Assembly: GCF_004004565.1 (NCBI RefSeq)
Contig: NZ_SACM01000001.1
Coordinates: 496,001 to 560,000 of the forward strand
Source: Inhella crocodyli
Lineage (GTDB): Bacteria; Pseudomonadota; Gammaproteobacteria; Burkholderiales; Burkholderiaceae_C
Direction: 5' to 3'
DNA: 64,000 bases
Within the stretch, counting starts at the first letter, position 1. Each line of letters starts with the position of its first letter. Position numbers and translations under genes: made by a program. Positions 54,153-64,000 of this stretch are shown piece by piece. The notes beneath the pieces are model-generated. The model was not told the origin of the DNA. It made no database searches and saw nothing but the letters and a program-made list of their open reading frames with translations.

Positions 54153-54892
54153 GCGGCGTCGCCGTCTTGCTTGCGGGCGAACACATAACCAGCGCCCCGC
54201 ACGGTCAACAAGCGCTTGGGCGTTCGCGGGTCGTCCTCGATCGCCGCCCGGATGCGCGAGATGTGCACGTCGATGCTGCGATCGAAGGCCTCCAGCGGAT
54301 GCCCTTTCAAGGCGTCCATGATCTGGTCTCGGGTCATGACCCGCCCAGCGTGACGCGCCATGACCACCAAGAGCTCGAACTGGTGGCTGGTCAGGGCGCA
54401 ATCGTCGCCCCCCAACCGGGCGCAGCGTTCGCCCAAATCGATTTCCAGCCGGCCGAAACGCAACACCTCGGCCGCCGGGCCGGCCGCTTGCCCGCGCCGA
54501 AGGAGGGCCTTCACGCGCGCCAGCAGTTCCCGGGGCTCGAAGGGCTTGGCAAGGTAGTCGTCGGCCCCCAGTTCCAGGCCGATGACGCGGTCCATGGGTT
54601 CGCCGCGGGCGCTGAGCATCAGCACGGGCAGGCCTGCCGCTTGCGGCACGGCGCGCAATTGGCGGCAGAAATCCAGGCCATCCCCGTCCGGCAGCATCAG
54701 GTCAAGGATCACCGCATCGGGCAAGGCGGATTTCGCCGCCAGCACCTGCCGGGCCGAGGCCAAGTTCGGCGCCACCTGGACGCGGTAGCCGGCCGCGCCC
54801 AAGTAGCCCTCCAGCATCTCGGCCAGGCGCGCGTCGTCGTCGACGAGCAGCACCTGGGCTTGGATGCGCCCACTGGGCTCACTGAGCGCCAC
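54149..54892 (-). CDS. OmpR-family response regulator (CpxR-like)
   Basis: 247 aa. Receiver domain: acidic pair in LLVDDDARLAEML, phospho-acceptor Asp64 in ILDLMLPDGDG, and the Lys of DYLAKPFEPRELLARV. Winged-helix output: LGGDDCALTSHQFELLVVMARHAGRVMTRDQIMDALKGHPLEAFDRSIDVHISRIRAAIEDDPRTPKRLLTVRGAGYVF. It starts 14 bases inside the end of the Spy-like gene and its stop overlaps the kinase start. Confidence 0.94.
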   Translation of the reverse strand: MALSEPSGRIQAQVLLVDDDARLAEMLEGYLGAAGYRVQVAPNLASARQVLAAKSALPDAVILDLMLPDGDGLDFCRQLRAVPQAAGLPVLMLSARGEPMDRVIGLELGADDYLAKPFEPRELLARVKALLRRGQAAGPAAEVLRFGRLEIDLGERCARLGGDDCALTSHQFELLVVMARHAGRVMTRDQIMDALKGHPLEAFDRSIDVHISRIRAAIEDDPRTPKRLLTVRGAGYVFARKQDGDAA

Positions 54893-55355
54893 GGCGCTCC
54901 TTCATTGCGTCCATGCGCTCTTGCATGCGCTTCATGCGCTTGGCGCCCTTCTCCGCGACCTTGGCGCGCTGCGCCGGGGTCAGCACGCGACCCGCCTCAA
55001 CCATCGCGCGGGTCATGCGAACGCTGGCCTGCTCGTGCAGGGTGGCTTGTTGCTTGCGCACGGCCTCGATGGCCGCCGCGTCGATTTGCGAAGCCGCCCA
55101 CAGGGTCATGAGCTGGTGGCGCAAGGCCATGCCTTGTTGGTGCTGCGCCTTCAGGTCGTCGTGCGCGGTCCGCATGATTTGTTGGATTTGCTGACGCTGC
55201 GCGTCGCTCGCGTCCACATCGTCCAGCATTTCCATCATGCGCATGCCGTGCATGCCGCCGTGGTCCGGCCCCCCCATCGGGCGGGCCATGACGGCGGGGG
55301 CGGCCGCAGCCAGCACCAGGGCACTGGCCAGCACGAGGGTCTTCAAAGTCTTCAT
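54879..55355 (-). CDS. Spy/CpxP-family periplasmic protein
   Basis: 158 aa. Signal peptide LKTLVLASALVLAAAAPAVMA. The mature part is Met- and charge-rich, all-helical: MLDDVDASDAQRQQIQQIMRTAHDDLKAQHQQ and VLTPAQRAKVAEKGAKRMKRM. LTPAQR is the motif that names the Spy/CpxP fold. A His/Met-rich N-terminus (GGPDHGGMHGMRMMEM) could bind metal. Such proteins are chaperones and feedback inhibitors of CpxA. First in the operon with regulator and kinase. Confidence 0.88.
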   Translation of the reverse strand: MKTLKTLVLASALVLAAAAPAVMARPMGGPDHGGMHGMRMMEMLDDVDASDAQRQQIQQIMRTAHDDLKAQHQQGMALRHQLMTLWAASQIDAAAIEAVRKQQATLHEQASVRMTRAMVEAGRVLTPAQRAKVAEKGAKRMKRMQERMDAMKERRGAQ

Positions 55356-55410
55356 GGCATCACTCCATCGAGCGGTTGGAATGCTGCCACTGTCGGCTCG
55401 GCGGGTTTCA

Positions 55411-55448
55411 GGGCCTTGCGTGCCACGTAAAGAAGCGTTGCAAGGCCC
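55411..55448. promoter_or_regulatory. 9-bp inverted repeat upstream of the Spy/Cpx-like operon
   Basis: GGGCCTTGC (55411-55419) and GCAAGGCCC (55440-55448) are perfect arms around 20 bases. The spacer contains GTAAA, a CpxR-type half-site. It may be an operator, or end ettA transcription (no T-run). Confidence 0.4.
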
Positions 55449-55459
55449 CGCCACCGACG

Positions 55460-57124
<1,665 letters not shown>

Positions 57125-57190
57125 GGGGGGAGGAGTTGCCAGTGGGCGCAGGGCGAGATGCCACGGCGCAAACCGTGCATTATCGCGGCG

Positions 57191-57607
57191 CGCCCGGCGG
57201 GAGGTGGCAAGGCCCTGCGCTACATGTCGCAACCCAGCAAGGACGGCGCGAGCGCCGACTGCTGGTACAGCGGCCTGGGCTCGCTCGATGTGCACTACAA
57301 CTCCGGCGTGGCCAACCACTTCTTCTACCTGTTGGCCGAAGGCACGGGGGGCAACGGCTTCGGCGCCAGCAAGACCTGCGCCGCCGCCGACACCAAGACG
57401 GCCACCGGCACGGGCAGCGTGAGCGGCATCGGCCGCGATGCCGCCGGCAAGATTTGGTACCGCGCACTGACGGTCTACATGACCTCCAGCACCAACTACG
57501 CCGGGGCCCGCACGGCCACGCTCAAGGCCGCCACCGACCTCTACGGCGCGGGCTCCACGCAGTACAACGCGGTGGCTTCGGCCTGGACGGCGGTGAAGGT
57601 GAACTGA
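57191..57607 (+). pseudogene. C-terminal remnant of an M4 (thermolysin-type) metallopeptidase
   Basis: The frame ending at the TGA 57605-57607 encodes KALRYMSQPSKDGASADCWY, then LDVHYNSGVANHFFYLLAEG. The rest is a typical Peptidase_M4 C-terminal domain (IWYRALTVYMTSSTNYAGART ... VASAWTAVKVN). DVHYNSGVANHFFYLL contains the equivalent of thermolysin His231. The HExxH zinc site, propeptide and signal peptide are missing. No start codon or ribosome binding site fits. Sequence upstream of about 57200 is the ettA promoter region. The residue pattern of the surviving domain is well preserved, so truncation seems recent. A strong terminator follows. Confidence 0.8.
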
Positions 57608-57628
57608 GCCGGGTCAGCGACCCATACC

Positions 57629-57653
57629 AAGGGGCCCCTCGGGGCCCCTTTTT
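57629..57653 (+). terminator. Rho-independent terminator of the former M4 gene
   Basis: AAGGGGCC (57629-57636) pairs with GGCCCCTT (57643-57650) around CCTCGG, followed by a T-run to 57653. Confidence 0.85.
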
Positions 57654-57695
57654 CATGGACGTCCGCGCGGCACAACGGCCTGCGCGGCAGCCGCC

Positions 57696-60080
57696 TCAAT
57701 AGCGCGCGTCGGTCAGCGGCGCGGCCACCGATTCGGGCAACTCGTCGGACGACAAGGGCGTGCGGAAAGGCACCCAGTCGCGAACCATCGTGGCCAAGTC
57801 TTCGGCGGGCATGGGTCGCGCCACCAAGAAGCCTTGGATGCTGGCGCAGCCGTTGCGGGCCAAGACTTCCAGCTGGGCCGGCTCTTCCACGCCTTCGGCC
57901 ACCGTGTCCATGCCCAGGATCTTGGCCAAGTTCAGGATGGTGCGAACGATGGCGCGGGCGTCGCTGGTTGTGATCAGCTCGCGGATGAAGGCTCGATCGA
58001 TCTTCAGCTTGTCGAAGGGGAAGCGCCGCAGGTAGGCCAACGACGAGTAGCCCGTGCCAAAGTCGTCCAGGGCCACGCGCAGGCCGAGGGCCTTGATGGC
58101 ATGCAAGTTCTCCAAGGCCGTGGAAAGGTTCTCCATCAGCAAGGATTCGGTGACCTCGATCTCCAGGGTGTCGGGCGGCACCTGGTGCGCCCGCATGAGC
58201 TGCTCCAACTCGTTCACGAAGCCTGGGCGTTGAAGTTGCACGGCCGAGCAGTTCACCGCCACGTGCAAGCCGGCCAAGGGACCTTGGATGTCGCTGCAGG
58301 CCCGCGCCAGCACCCAGGCGCCGATGTTGTTGATCAGGCCCGATTCTTCGGCCAGCGGGATGAACTCCACCGGCGACACCATGCCCAACTTCGGGTGATT
58401 CCAGCGGATCAAGGCCTCGGCGCCCACGATCCGCCAGCTGGCGATGTCCACCTGAGGTTGGTACAGCACCTGGAACTGGTCCCGCAGCAGGGCCTCGCGC
58501 AACTCGCGTTCCAGCGTCAAACGACGCCGTTGACTGGCACCCAACTCCGGCGAGAACACCGCCACCCGCCCCCGGCCGCCCGCCTTGGCTTCGTACAGCG
58601 CCAAGTCGGCCGCCACCAGGGCCTCGTCGACCGTCTGCGCATGCTCTGGCAAGAACGCCACCCCGATGCTGACGCCCGTGTTCAAGGTCAAACCTTGTGC
58701 GTTGCAGGGCGCCCGCATGCTGACCACCAGGCGATCGGCCAGGGCCAAGACCTCTTGCGGATCGCGCACGTCGTCCAGCACGACCGCGAACTCGTCACCG
58801 CCCAAGCGACCGCACAGGTCGGCCTTGCGCATGTGCTTGCGCAGGCGCCGGCCCACTTCCTGCAACACGTCGTCGCCCACGCTGTGGCCGTGGGAGTCGT
58901 TGATGGCCTTGAAGTTGTCCAAATCCAAGCACAAGAGCGCGCTGTTGCGGCCCGCCTGCCGCTTGCCGTCCACGGCCTGGGACAGGCGGTTGCGCACACT
59001 GACCCGGTTGGCCAAGCCCGTGAGCGAGTCGTAGTGCGCCAAGAAGGCCAGGTGCTGGTTCGACTGACGCTCGCTCGTCACGTCGCTCAGCACGCCCCGC
59101 CACCCCCGAGACTTGCCCTGGTCGTCCAGCAGCGGCTTGGCCGTGATGGACCACCAGCGCGGTCCGTGGGCGGTGGCCACGCGCACCACCTGATCCCTGA
59201 ACGGATCGCCGGCATCGAGTGCCGACTTCAGCCGCGCCACACCGCCCGAGCCCTCTTGCTGCATGGCGGTCAGAACCGCCAGGAACTGCAGTTGGCCCAA
59301 GCGTTTGACGGGCCGCTCGAACAGGCCCGCCAGGCGCTCCGAAGGCTGCACAAAACGACCCTGGCTGTCGATTTCCCACAGCACATCGGCGGTGGATTCT
59401 TCGAAATCGCGCAAGAGCAAGCCCACCACCTCGGACTGCCGCGAGGCGTCCCGCTCGGAGCGCAAGCGCTGCGTGAACAGGCGCGACACCGCCAACACGA
59501 TGAGGACCAGGCTGATGCAGTACAGCACCATCAGGGCTTGGATGACGCCGTTGTAGGCGCCATCGTCCATGCCCAAGGCCACGATGGCCGACAGCATCAT
59601 GGCGCCGGCGTAGCCCAAGGCGGCCGGCGGCAACATGGCCAAGGCCAGTGCACCTGCGCACGTGAGGCCCGTCACCAGCACCGCGATCAGCAGTTGCAGG
59701 CCCGCCGGGCTGTGGGGGAACCAGAACAGTGGCATCAAGCCCCACAAGGCGCCGAACAAGGTGGCATGGAAGGTGGCCCGGCGCACCAGGGTCGGCCGCA
59801 CGGCCTGCAAATCACGCCGACTCAGCCGCCACCACCCGAACAGGCCCGACAGCGCCATGGCCACCAAGGCCGCCGCCCAAGGGGTGAGCACGATGCCCGG
59901 CACGTGCGGCTGCAGCACCCAAGCGCACAGGGCGACGTTGAACACACTCGCCGCCATGGTCCAGGGCGTGGTGGCCAGCACCGCCCTCACATGGCGGGCG
60001 CGCAGCTCGGCACTGTCGGCATCCCGTGCCGACCACAACCGCCTCACATCACCCACCCAGCGTTGCCACTCGCTCGCCAT
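57696..60080 (-). CDS. Diguanylate cyclase/phosphodiesterase with PAS-like domain (GGDEF-EAL)
   Basis: 794 aa from ATG 60080, which has AGGA 6 bases upstream; an ATG at 60143 would add 21 residues. Six or so N-terminal membrane helices (about residues 38-190) form a sensor module. A PAS-like segment follows (STADVLWEIDSQGRFVQPSERLAGLF). Then comes the GGDEF domain with intact GGDEF at 427-431 and an EAL domain with EAL at 555-557 (EALIRWNHPKLG), and later DDFGTGYSSLAYL and EGVEE. Both active sites look complete, so it may make or break cyclic-di-GMP. A membrane signal is likely; ligand unknown. Confidence 0.93.
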   Translation of the reverse strand: MASEWQRWVGDVRRLWSARDADSAELRARHVRAVLATTPWTMAASVFNVALCAWVLQPHVPGIVLTPWAAALVAMALSGLFGWWRLSRRDLQAVRPTLVRRATFHATLFGALWGLMPLFWFPHSPAGLQLLIAVLVTGLTCAGALALAMLPPAALGYAGAMMLSAIVALGMDDGAYNGVIQALMVLYCISLVLIVLAVSRLFTQRLRSERDASRQSEVVGLLLRDFEESTADVLWEIDSQGRFVQPSERLAGLFERPVKRLGQLQFLAVLTAMQQEGSGGVARLKSALDAGDPFRDQVVRVATAHGPRWWSITAKPLLDDQGKSRGWRGVLSDVTSERQSNQHLAFLAHYDSLTGLANRVSVRNRLSQAVDGKRQAGRNSALLCLDLDNFKAINDSHGHSVGDDVLQEVGRRLRKHMRKADLCGRLGGDEFAVVLDDVRDPQEVLALADRLVVSMRAPCNAQGLTLNTGVSIGVAFLPEHAQTVDEALVAADLALYEAKAGGRGRVAVFSPELGASQRRRLTLERELREALLRDQFQVLYQPQVDIASWRIVGAEALIRWNHPKLGMVSPVEFIPLAEESGLINNIGAWVLARACSDIQGPLAGLHVAVNCSAVQLQRPGFVNELEQLMRAHQVPPDTLEIEVTESLLMENLSTALENLHAIKALGLRVALDDFGTGYSSLAYLRRFPFDKLKIDRAFIRELITTSDARAIVRTILNLAKILGMDTVAEGVEEPAQLEVLARNGCASIQGFLVARPMPAEDLATMVRDWVPFRTPLSSDELPESVAAPLTDARY

Positions 60081-60307
60081 CGGATCCTGAACTCGCTCAA
60101 TACCCGCCGACTCTAGCCGCCCGGCTCGGGGCCCCTCCCCCATGAAAACCTGCCCCTACACTACGCCCCGTGCATTGGCCTCCAGCCGTCTGGGCCTTGC
60201 CGGCAATCTGCAGTTCTTCATCCCCATGCGCCGCCGTGACGGCACCGTGTCTCCAACGACCGGTGATCGGCGCCAGGCCCGAACACCACGGGCTCTCTCC
60301 CATCCCC
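60081..60307. promoter_or_regulatory. Divergent GGDEF-EAL/rhlE intergenic region
   Basis: 227 bases. TACACT (60157-60162) is a possible rhlE -10 and would give a leader of about 140 bases, as seen for some cold-regulated helicase genes. No further gene or clear operator is seen. Confidence 0.35.
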
Positions 60308-61783
60308 ATGAACTTTGCTGATCTCGGCCTGGCCGAGCCGATCCTGCGCGCCGTGCGCGAACAGGGCTACGAGACCCCGACCCCCATCCAACAACAGGCC
60401 ATCCCGATGGTCTTGAGCGGCGGTGACCTGCTGGCCGGCGCCCAAACCGGCACCGGCAAGACCGCCGGCTTCACGCTGCCCATGCTGCATCGCCTGATGG
60501 CCAAGGCCCCGGCCAGCGGTGCCAAGCGCCACGTGCGCGCCCTGGTCATGACGCCCACCCGCGAACTGGCCGCCCAGGTCGAAGAGAACGTTCGCGCCTA
60601 TGGACGCCACCTGCCGCTGACCAGCACGGTCATGTTCGGCGGCGTGGGCATGCAGCCCCAAATCAACGCCCTGCGCCGCGGCGTGGACATCCTGGTGGCC
60701 ACCCCGGGCCGCTTGCTCGACATCCAGCAACAAGGCCACCTGGACCTGAGCAAGGTCGAGATCCTGGTGCTGGACGAAGCCGACCGCATGCTGGACATGG
60801 GCTTCATCCACGACATCAAGAAGGTCTTGGCCCTGCTGCCCAGCAGCAAGCAAAGCCTGCTGTTCAGCGCCACCTTCAGCGACGACATCAAGGCCTTGGC
60901 CGACCGCTTGCTGAAGAGCCCGCAACTGATCGAGGTGGCCCGCCGCAACGCCACCGCCGACACCGTCGCCCAGCGCGTGTACTGGACCGGCCGAGAGCGC
61001 AAGAAGGACCTGCTGGCCGAGCTCATCAGCAAGAACAACTGGCACCAGGTGCTGGTGTTCACGCGCATGAAGCACGGGGCCAACCGCCTGGCCGAGTTCC
61101 TGACCAAGCAAAACATCACGGCCATGGCCATCCATGGCAACAAGAGCCAAGGGGCCCGCACCAAGGCGCTGAGCGAGTTCAAGGCCGGCACCTTGCAAGT
61201 CCTGGTGGCCACCGACATCGCGGCCCGCGGCATCGACATCGACGAGCTGCCCCACGTCGTCAATTTCGAGTTGCCCAACGTGCCGGAAGACTACGTGCAC
61301 CGCATCGGCCGCACCGGCCGCGCCGGCTGCGAGGGCGAGGCCATCAGCTTGGTTTGCCCCGACGAAGAGCTGTTCCTGAAGGACATCGAGCGTCTGATCA
61401 AGCGCGCCCTGCCCCGCGACACCTTGCCCGGTTTCGAAGTGCCCAGCCATGAGAAGGCCGAGCCGATTCAGATCGGTCGCCAGACCATCGGCGTGCGCGG
61501 CAACGGCCGCGGCAACGGCGGCGGTGGCGGTGGACACCGCCCGCCTCGGGACGGCCAAGCTCCCCGTCGCGATGGCCGCCCGCCGGCCCCCCGCGGGGCG
61601 TCGCCCAAGCCGGCACGCACCGGGCACGGCAGCGGCCAAGGCCATGGCGGGGGCGATGCCCGTCGCTCCAGCCATGGCGCCGACGGCCAGCGCGCGGCGC
61701 GCCCGGCCGGCCAAGGCTCGGGTGGCGGCCGTCCTGCTGCGCTGTTGGGCGGTCCGCGCCGCAACGGCGGCCCCAAAGGCTGA
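60308..61783 (+). CDS. rhlE: DEAD-box RNA helicase RhlE-like
   Basis: 491 aa. ATG 60308 gives [33 protein letters not shown] (Q-motif). Motif I is [11 protein letters not shown], Ia PTRELAAQV, Ib [13 protein letters not shown] in [32 protein letters not shown] and [12 protein letters not shown]. The last 100 residues are a Gly/Arg/Pro-rich disordered tail, typical for RNA binding in RhlE. It remodels RNA, possibly in ribosome assembly and RNA decay. An SDR gene follows after 2 bases. Confidence 0.95.
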   Translation: MNFADLGLAEPILRAVREQGYETPTPIQQQAIPMVLSGGDLLAGAQTGTGKTAGFTLPMLHRLMAKAPASGAKRHVRALVMTPTRELAAQVEENVRAYGRHLPLTSTVMFGGVGMQPQINALRRGVDILVATPGRLLDIQQQGHLDLSKVEILVLDEADRMLDMGFIHDIKKVLALLPSSKQSLLFSATFSDDIKALADRLLKSPQLIEVARRNATADTVAQRVYWTGRERKKDLLAELISKNNWHQVLVFTRMKHGANRLAEFLTKQNITAMAIHGNKSQGARTKALSEFKAGTLQVLVATDIAARGIDIDELPHVVNFELPNVPEDYVHRIGRTGRAGCEGEAISLVCPDEELFLKDIERLIKRALPRDTLPGFEVPSHEKAEPIQIGRQTIGVRGNGRGNGGGGGGHRPPRDGQAPRRDGRPPAPRGASPKPARTGHGSGQGHGGGDARRSSHGADGQRAARPAGQGSGGGRPAALLGGPRRNGGPKG

Positions 61784-61785
61784 GC

Positions 61786-62463
61786 ATGCCCCGTTACGCC
61801 TCGGCCCCACCCTCCGCCGTGCTGCTGGCCGGGGCCTCGGGGCTGGTGGGCGGGCACCTGGCCCGCTGCATCAGTGCGGCCTTGCCGCCCGAGGGCACGC
61901 TGTGGATGCCCTTGCGCCAGGCCAGCCCCGCGCTGCTTGGCCTGCGGGGCGCCCAGGCGCTGGCCTGGCCCTTGCCCGACGCCCTGCCGCCCATGGACGT
62001 GGCCCTGTGCGCCTTGGGCACCACCTTGGCTCGCGCCGGATCGAAGGCGGCGTTTAGGGCGGTGGACTTTGACGCGGTGCTGCAGGTGGCGCGGGCCGCG
62101 CGACAGGCGGGGGCCCGGCGCTTCGGCCTGGTGTCGGCCTTGGGGGCCGATCCCGGCTCGGCCGTGTTCTACAACCGCGTCAAGGGCGAGGCCGAGGCCG
62201 CCATCGAGGCCTTGGGCTTCGAGCACCTGGTCATTGCCCAACCTTCGCTGCTGATCGGCGATCGCGCCACGCTCGGCCAAGCCCACCGGCCCGGCGAGGC
62301 CTGGGCGCAGCGGCTGAGCCCCGCCTTGGCCTGGGCCCTGCCCTTGCGCTGGCGTCCCATCTCGGCCCGGCAAGTGGCTCAGGCCCTCTGGGGCGCGTTG
62401 CAAGCGCCCGCACCCGGCGTCACGCGCCTGAGGTCGGACGACCTGGCCCGTTACGCGGGCTGA
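61786..62463 (+). CDS. NAD(P)-binding SDR-like protein (HTATIP2/NmrA type)
   Basis: 225 aa. Rossmann motif LLAGASGLVGGHLARCI (G-x-x-G-x-x-G). The D-ALCALGTTLARAGSKAAFRAVDFDAVLQVARAA segment and FGLVSALGADPGSAVFYNRVKGEAEAAI match atypical SDR proteins near HTATIP2, with the YxxxK replaced by YNRVKGE. PISARQVAQALWGAL is the C-terminal block. Substrate unknown. Its end overlaps the convergent DUF2189 gene by 13 bases. Confidence 0.85.
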   Translation: MPRYASAPPSAVLLAGASGLVGGHLARCISAALPPEGTLWMPLRQASPALLGLRGAQALAWPLPDALPPMDVALCALGTTLARAGSKAAFRAVDFDAVLQVARAARQAGARRFGLVSALGADPGSAVFYNRVKGEAEAAIEALGFEHLVIAQPSLLIGDRATLGQAHRPGEAWAQRLSPALAWALPLRWRPISARQVAQALWGALQAPAPGVTRLRSDDLARYAG

Positions 62464-63245
62464 TCGCTGGTGAGTTCCACCTCGACCGCGGCCCGGTAGG
62501 CGTGCCAACTGGCGTGACCGATGACCGGCGCGACCAAGGGCAAACCGGCAAACCAAGGCAGCATCGCCAAACCGACCAGGCCGGCGATGCAAGCACCCCA
62601 GCACAGCATCACACCGGGCTGCGTCAGCACCAAGCGCAGGCTGGTCAAGGCCGCCGTGATGGCGTCCACGGGTTGGTCCAGCAGCATCGGGATGGAGACG
62701 ACGCTGACCGCGTAGATCAGGCCAGCGAACACGCCGCCCACGGCCAGGTAGGCCACGATGAAGTTCAGGTTCTCGGGGTTCAGCAAGGCGGTGATCGAGC
62801 CCTTGAAGTCCGGCATGCCGTCGAAGCTGACCGCGAACACCACCAACGAGGCGCGCCCCCAAACCATCTCGAGCACCAGCAGCACCATGCCGAACAGGGC
62901 CAGTGGGCCGATGCGGCTTTCGAACGCCAAGAGCGCGTCGCCGAAATCGGGCTCGCCGCCCTGTCCCAGCACCTGACTGACCCGGTACAGGCCCAGGAAC
63001 AGCACGGGCCCCATCAGCAGGAAGCCCGCGGCCAGCGCCAACAGGTAGGCAGGGGCCGCTTCGTAAACCTTCAGCAGGGCCCAGCCCATGACCATGAAGC
63101 AGGTGCCGAAGAACAAGCCGATGAACGGGGCGCGGGCGAAATCCTTCAGGCCCAAAACCAACCACCGAAAGGGATCGGCCCACCCCAAGGGGCGCAGTCG
63201 CACCGACAGCCGGGAGGCGGAAGAAGGGGCAGCGACGTCGTTCAT
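62451..63245 (-). CDS. DUF2189 (BPSS1780-type) membrane protein
   Basis: 264 aa with six hydrophobic segments. RPLGWADPFRWLVLGLKDFARAPFIGLFFGTCFMVMGWALL is the family N-terminus (WL--G--D----P--GL--G). LLMGPVLFLGLYRVSQVL and PWFAGLPLVAPVIGHASWHAYRAAV are the other conserved blocks. Function unknown, found in many proteobacteria. A partial CoA-transferase gene ends 9 bases upstream. Confidence 0.85.
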   Translation of the reverse strand: MNDVAAPSSASRLSVRLRPLGWADPFRWLVLGLKDFARAPFIGLFFGTCFMVMGWALLKVYEAAPAYLLALAAGFLLMGPVLFLGLYRVSQVLGQGGEPDFGDALLAFESRIGPLALFGMVLLVLEMVWGRASLVVFAVSFDGMPDFKGSITALLNPENLNFIVAYLAVGGVFAGLIYAVSVVSIPMLLDQPVDAITAALTSLRLVLTQPGVMLCWGACIAGLVGLAMLPWFAGLPLVAPVIGHASWHAYRAAVEVELTSDQPA

Positions 63246-63254
63246 GCGGCGATG

Positions 63255-64000
63255 CTAGGCCGCGGGGTCTCCCTCGCCCAGAGGACAAACCACCAAGGGC
63301 AAATCATGACGCGCCGCCAAGGCTGACAAGGCCGCGGTGCTGTGCCCGGCCACCCACGCGGCCACGGCCGCGTGCGTGTCGGCGGCGCCCCAATTCGTGG
63401 GCGCAGCCAAGCCCACCAAGGCCGCCACGCGCTGACCGAAGTGCGGCTCTAGCGCGGCCAGCGCCACCCAGCCGTCTTGCGCCCGAAGGACTTGGTAGCC
63501 GGCATGCCCTCCGCCCAACAACCCACCCGGGCGGGTCAGGCCCCAACGCTGCGGGGCGGCCATGCGCTCGGCGGCCTCGGACAGGCCCACCACCCGCCGT
63601 TGAGGCACCTGCCCCTGGGCCTTGTCCAGCGCCGCCAGCAACACCGCTTGCTGCACGGCCTCGGCCCCGGCCATGTCGGCCACCAAGGTGCGCGGCAGCC
63701 CGCCCGGCGCCACCAGGCCGTGCTCGGCCTGGTAGGTCAGGTCGTGCCCCGCTTCGTTGGCCCGCGCAGGCGCGGCGGCGCCTTGGATGGCCACCATCGA
63801 CAGCGCCGGGTGACGGACCCGCAACGCGCGCCAACTCAAGCCCAGGCGCGCCAGGGCCTGGGGGCGGAAGGCCGTCAGCAGGAGGTCGGCCTCGTCCAGC
63901 ACCCGGTGCAGGGCGGCGGCACCGGCCGCCGACTTCAAGTCCACCGTGCGCACGCGCACGCCGCGGTGCAACTCGGCGTACACACCGGCTGCCCAGTGCC
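63255..64000 (-). CDS. CaiB/BaiF-family CoA-transferase (5' truncated by window edge)
   Basis: 248 codons visible; the frame is open to the window edge, so the N-terminus is missing. VRTVDLKSAAGAAALHRVLDEADLLLTAFRPQALARLGL is the segment after the CoA site: family V-D-L-S-G---L--L---ADVL--NFRPG---RLGL. MVAIQGAAAPARANEAGHDLTYQAEHGL follows. The middle includes GGGHAGYQVLRAQDGWVALAALEPHF. The conserved catalytic Asp (usually in GHDxxYQA) is visible as GHDLTYQA. It moves CoA between carboxylic acids; identity of the acid is unknown. The visible part is shorter towards the C-terminus than classic CaiB. Confidence 0.85.
   Translation of the reverse strand, partial: HWAAGVYAELHRGVRVRTVDLKSAAGAAALHRVLDEADLLLTAFRPQALARLGLSWRALRVRHPALSMVAIQGAAAPARANEAGHDLTYQAEHGLVAPGGLPRTLVADMAGAEAVQQAVLLAALDKAQGQVPQRRVVGLSEAAERMAAPQRWGLTRPGGLLGGGHAGYQVLRAQDGWVALAALEPHFGQRVAALVGLAAPTNWGAADTHAAVAAWVAGHSTAALSALAARHDLPLVVCPLGEGDPAA

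Overview
The window is very GC-rich, with strong G/C preference at third codon positions, and is packed with genes on both strands. Gene content points to a betaproteobacterium of the order Burkholderiales (Comamonadaceae, Sphaerotilaceae or a relative). The main pointers are the ftsK-lolA-rarA run with trxB and a Crp/Fnr gene beside it, a DUF3717-type protein, a BPSS1780/DUF2189-type membrane protein, a PPi-type phosphofructokinase and an exosortase-associated acyltransferase. I assign no genus. It reads as ordinary chromosome: no phage, insertion sequence, CRISPR array or plasmid module was seen. No gap longer than 300 bp lacks a gene. The largest, 2640-2927, holds no gene I can support.

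Layout. 1-2089: 3' part of an RsuA/RluB/RluF-type pseudouridine synthase, a GNAT acetyltransferase and miaA. 2090-2927: a less GC-rich patch with a small membrane protein. 2928-7818: two penicillin-binding-type serine hydrolases flanking an SPFH - membrane protein - ribbon-helix-helix cassette that is preceded by a perfect 16-bp palindrome. 7833-11001: a secreted pectinacetylesterase-type esterase and an ABC exporter. 11005-12850: a BlaI/M56 (BlaR1-like) regulatory pair with a nested operator, divergent from thyA-folA. 14395-15379: a PEP-CTERM/exosortase-associated acyltransferase and a YjfB-type motility protein with a sigma-28-like promoter. 15480-19263: a minus-strand run of lipoprotein, aldo/keto reductase, PPi-phosphofructokinase and a DUF6624-like protein. 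19335-25192: xthA, thioesterase, valS, galU, rhomboid protease, tRNA-Leu(CAA).

25306-29634: cysM-NUDIX-tusA, an epimerase, a 2Fe-2S/flavin reductase and a 2OG-Fe(II) oxygenase. 29716-39512: amino-acid metabolism and uptake, with a Leu/Phe/Val-type dehydrogenase, a penicillin-acylase-family hydrolase, livFGMH, alanine dehydrogenase, a divergent Lrp regulator and a hydratase-like gene. 39496-46160: rarA, lolA and ftsK (overlapping operon), crp/fnr, trxB, rpmB-rpmG. 46246-52870: DUF3016 protein, fatty-acid desaturase, rsmB-purN, then trpS, a DUF3717+DUF1289 fusion and a MATE pump. 52854-55355: a Cpx-like Spy/regulator/kinase operon. 55460-57607: ettA and a broken M4 metalloprotease remnant. 57696-64000: a GGDEF/EAL protein, rhlE, an SDR protein, a DUF2189 membrane protein and a partial CoA-transferase.

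Many neighbours overlap by 1-4 bases (ATGA, GTGA, TTGA, TGATG), so translational coupling is common here and guides several start choices. Most genes are housekeeping. The parts that stand out are the SPFH cassette with its palindrome, the BlaI-type operator, the sigma-28-like site, the structured rpmB and tRNA leaders, the domain fusion before the MATE pump and the M4 remnant.
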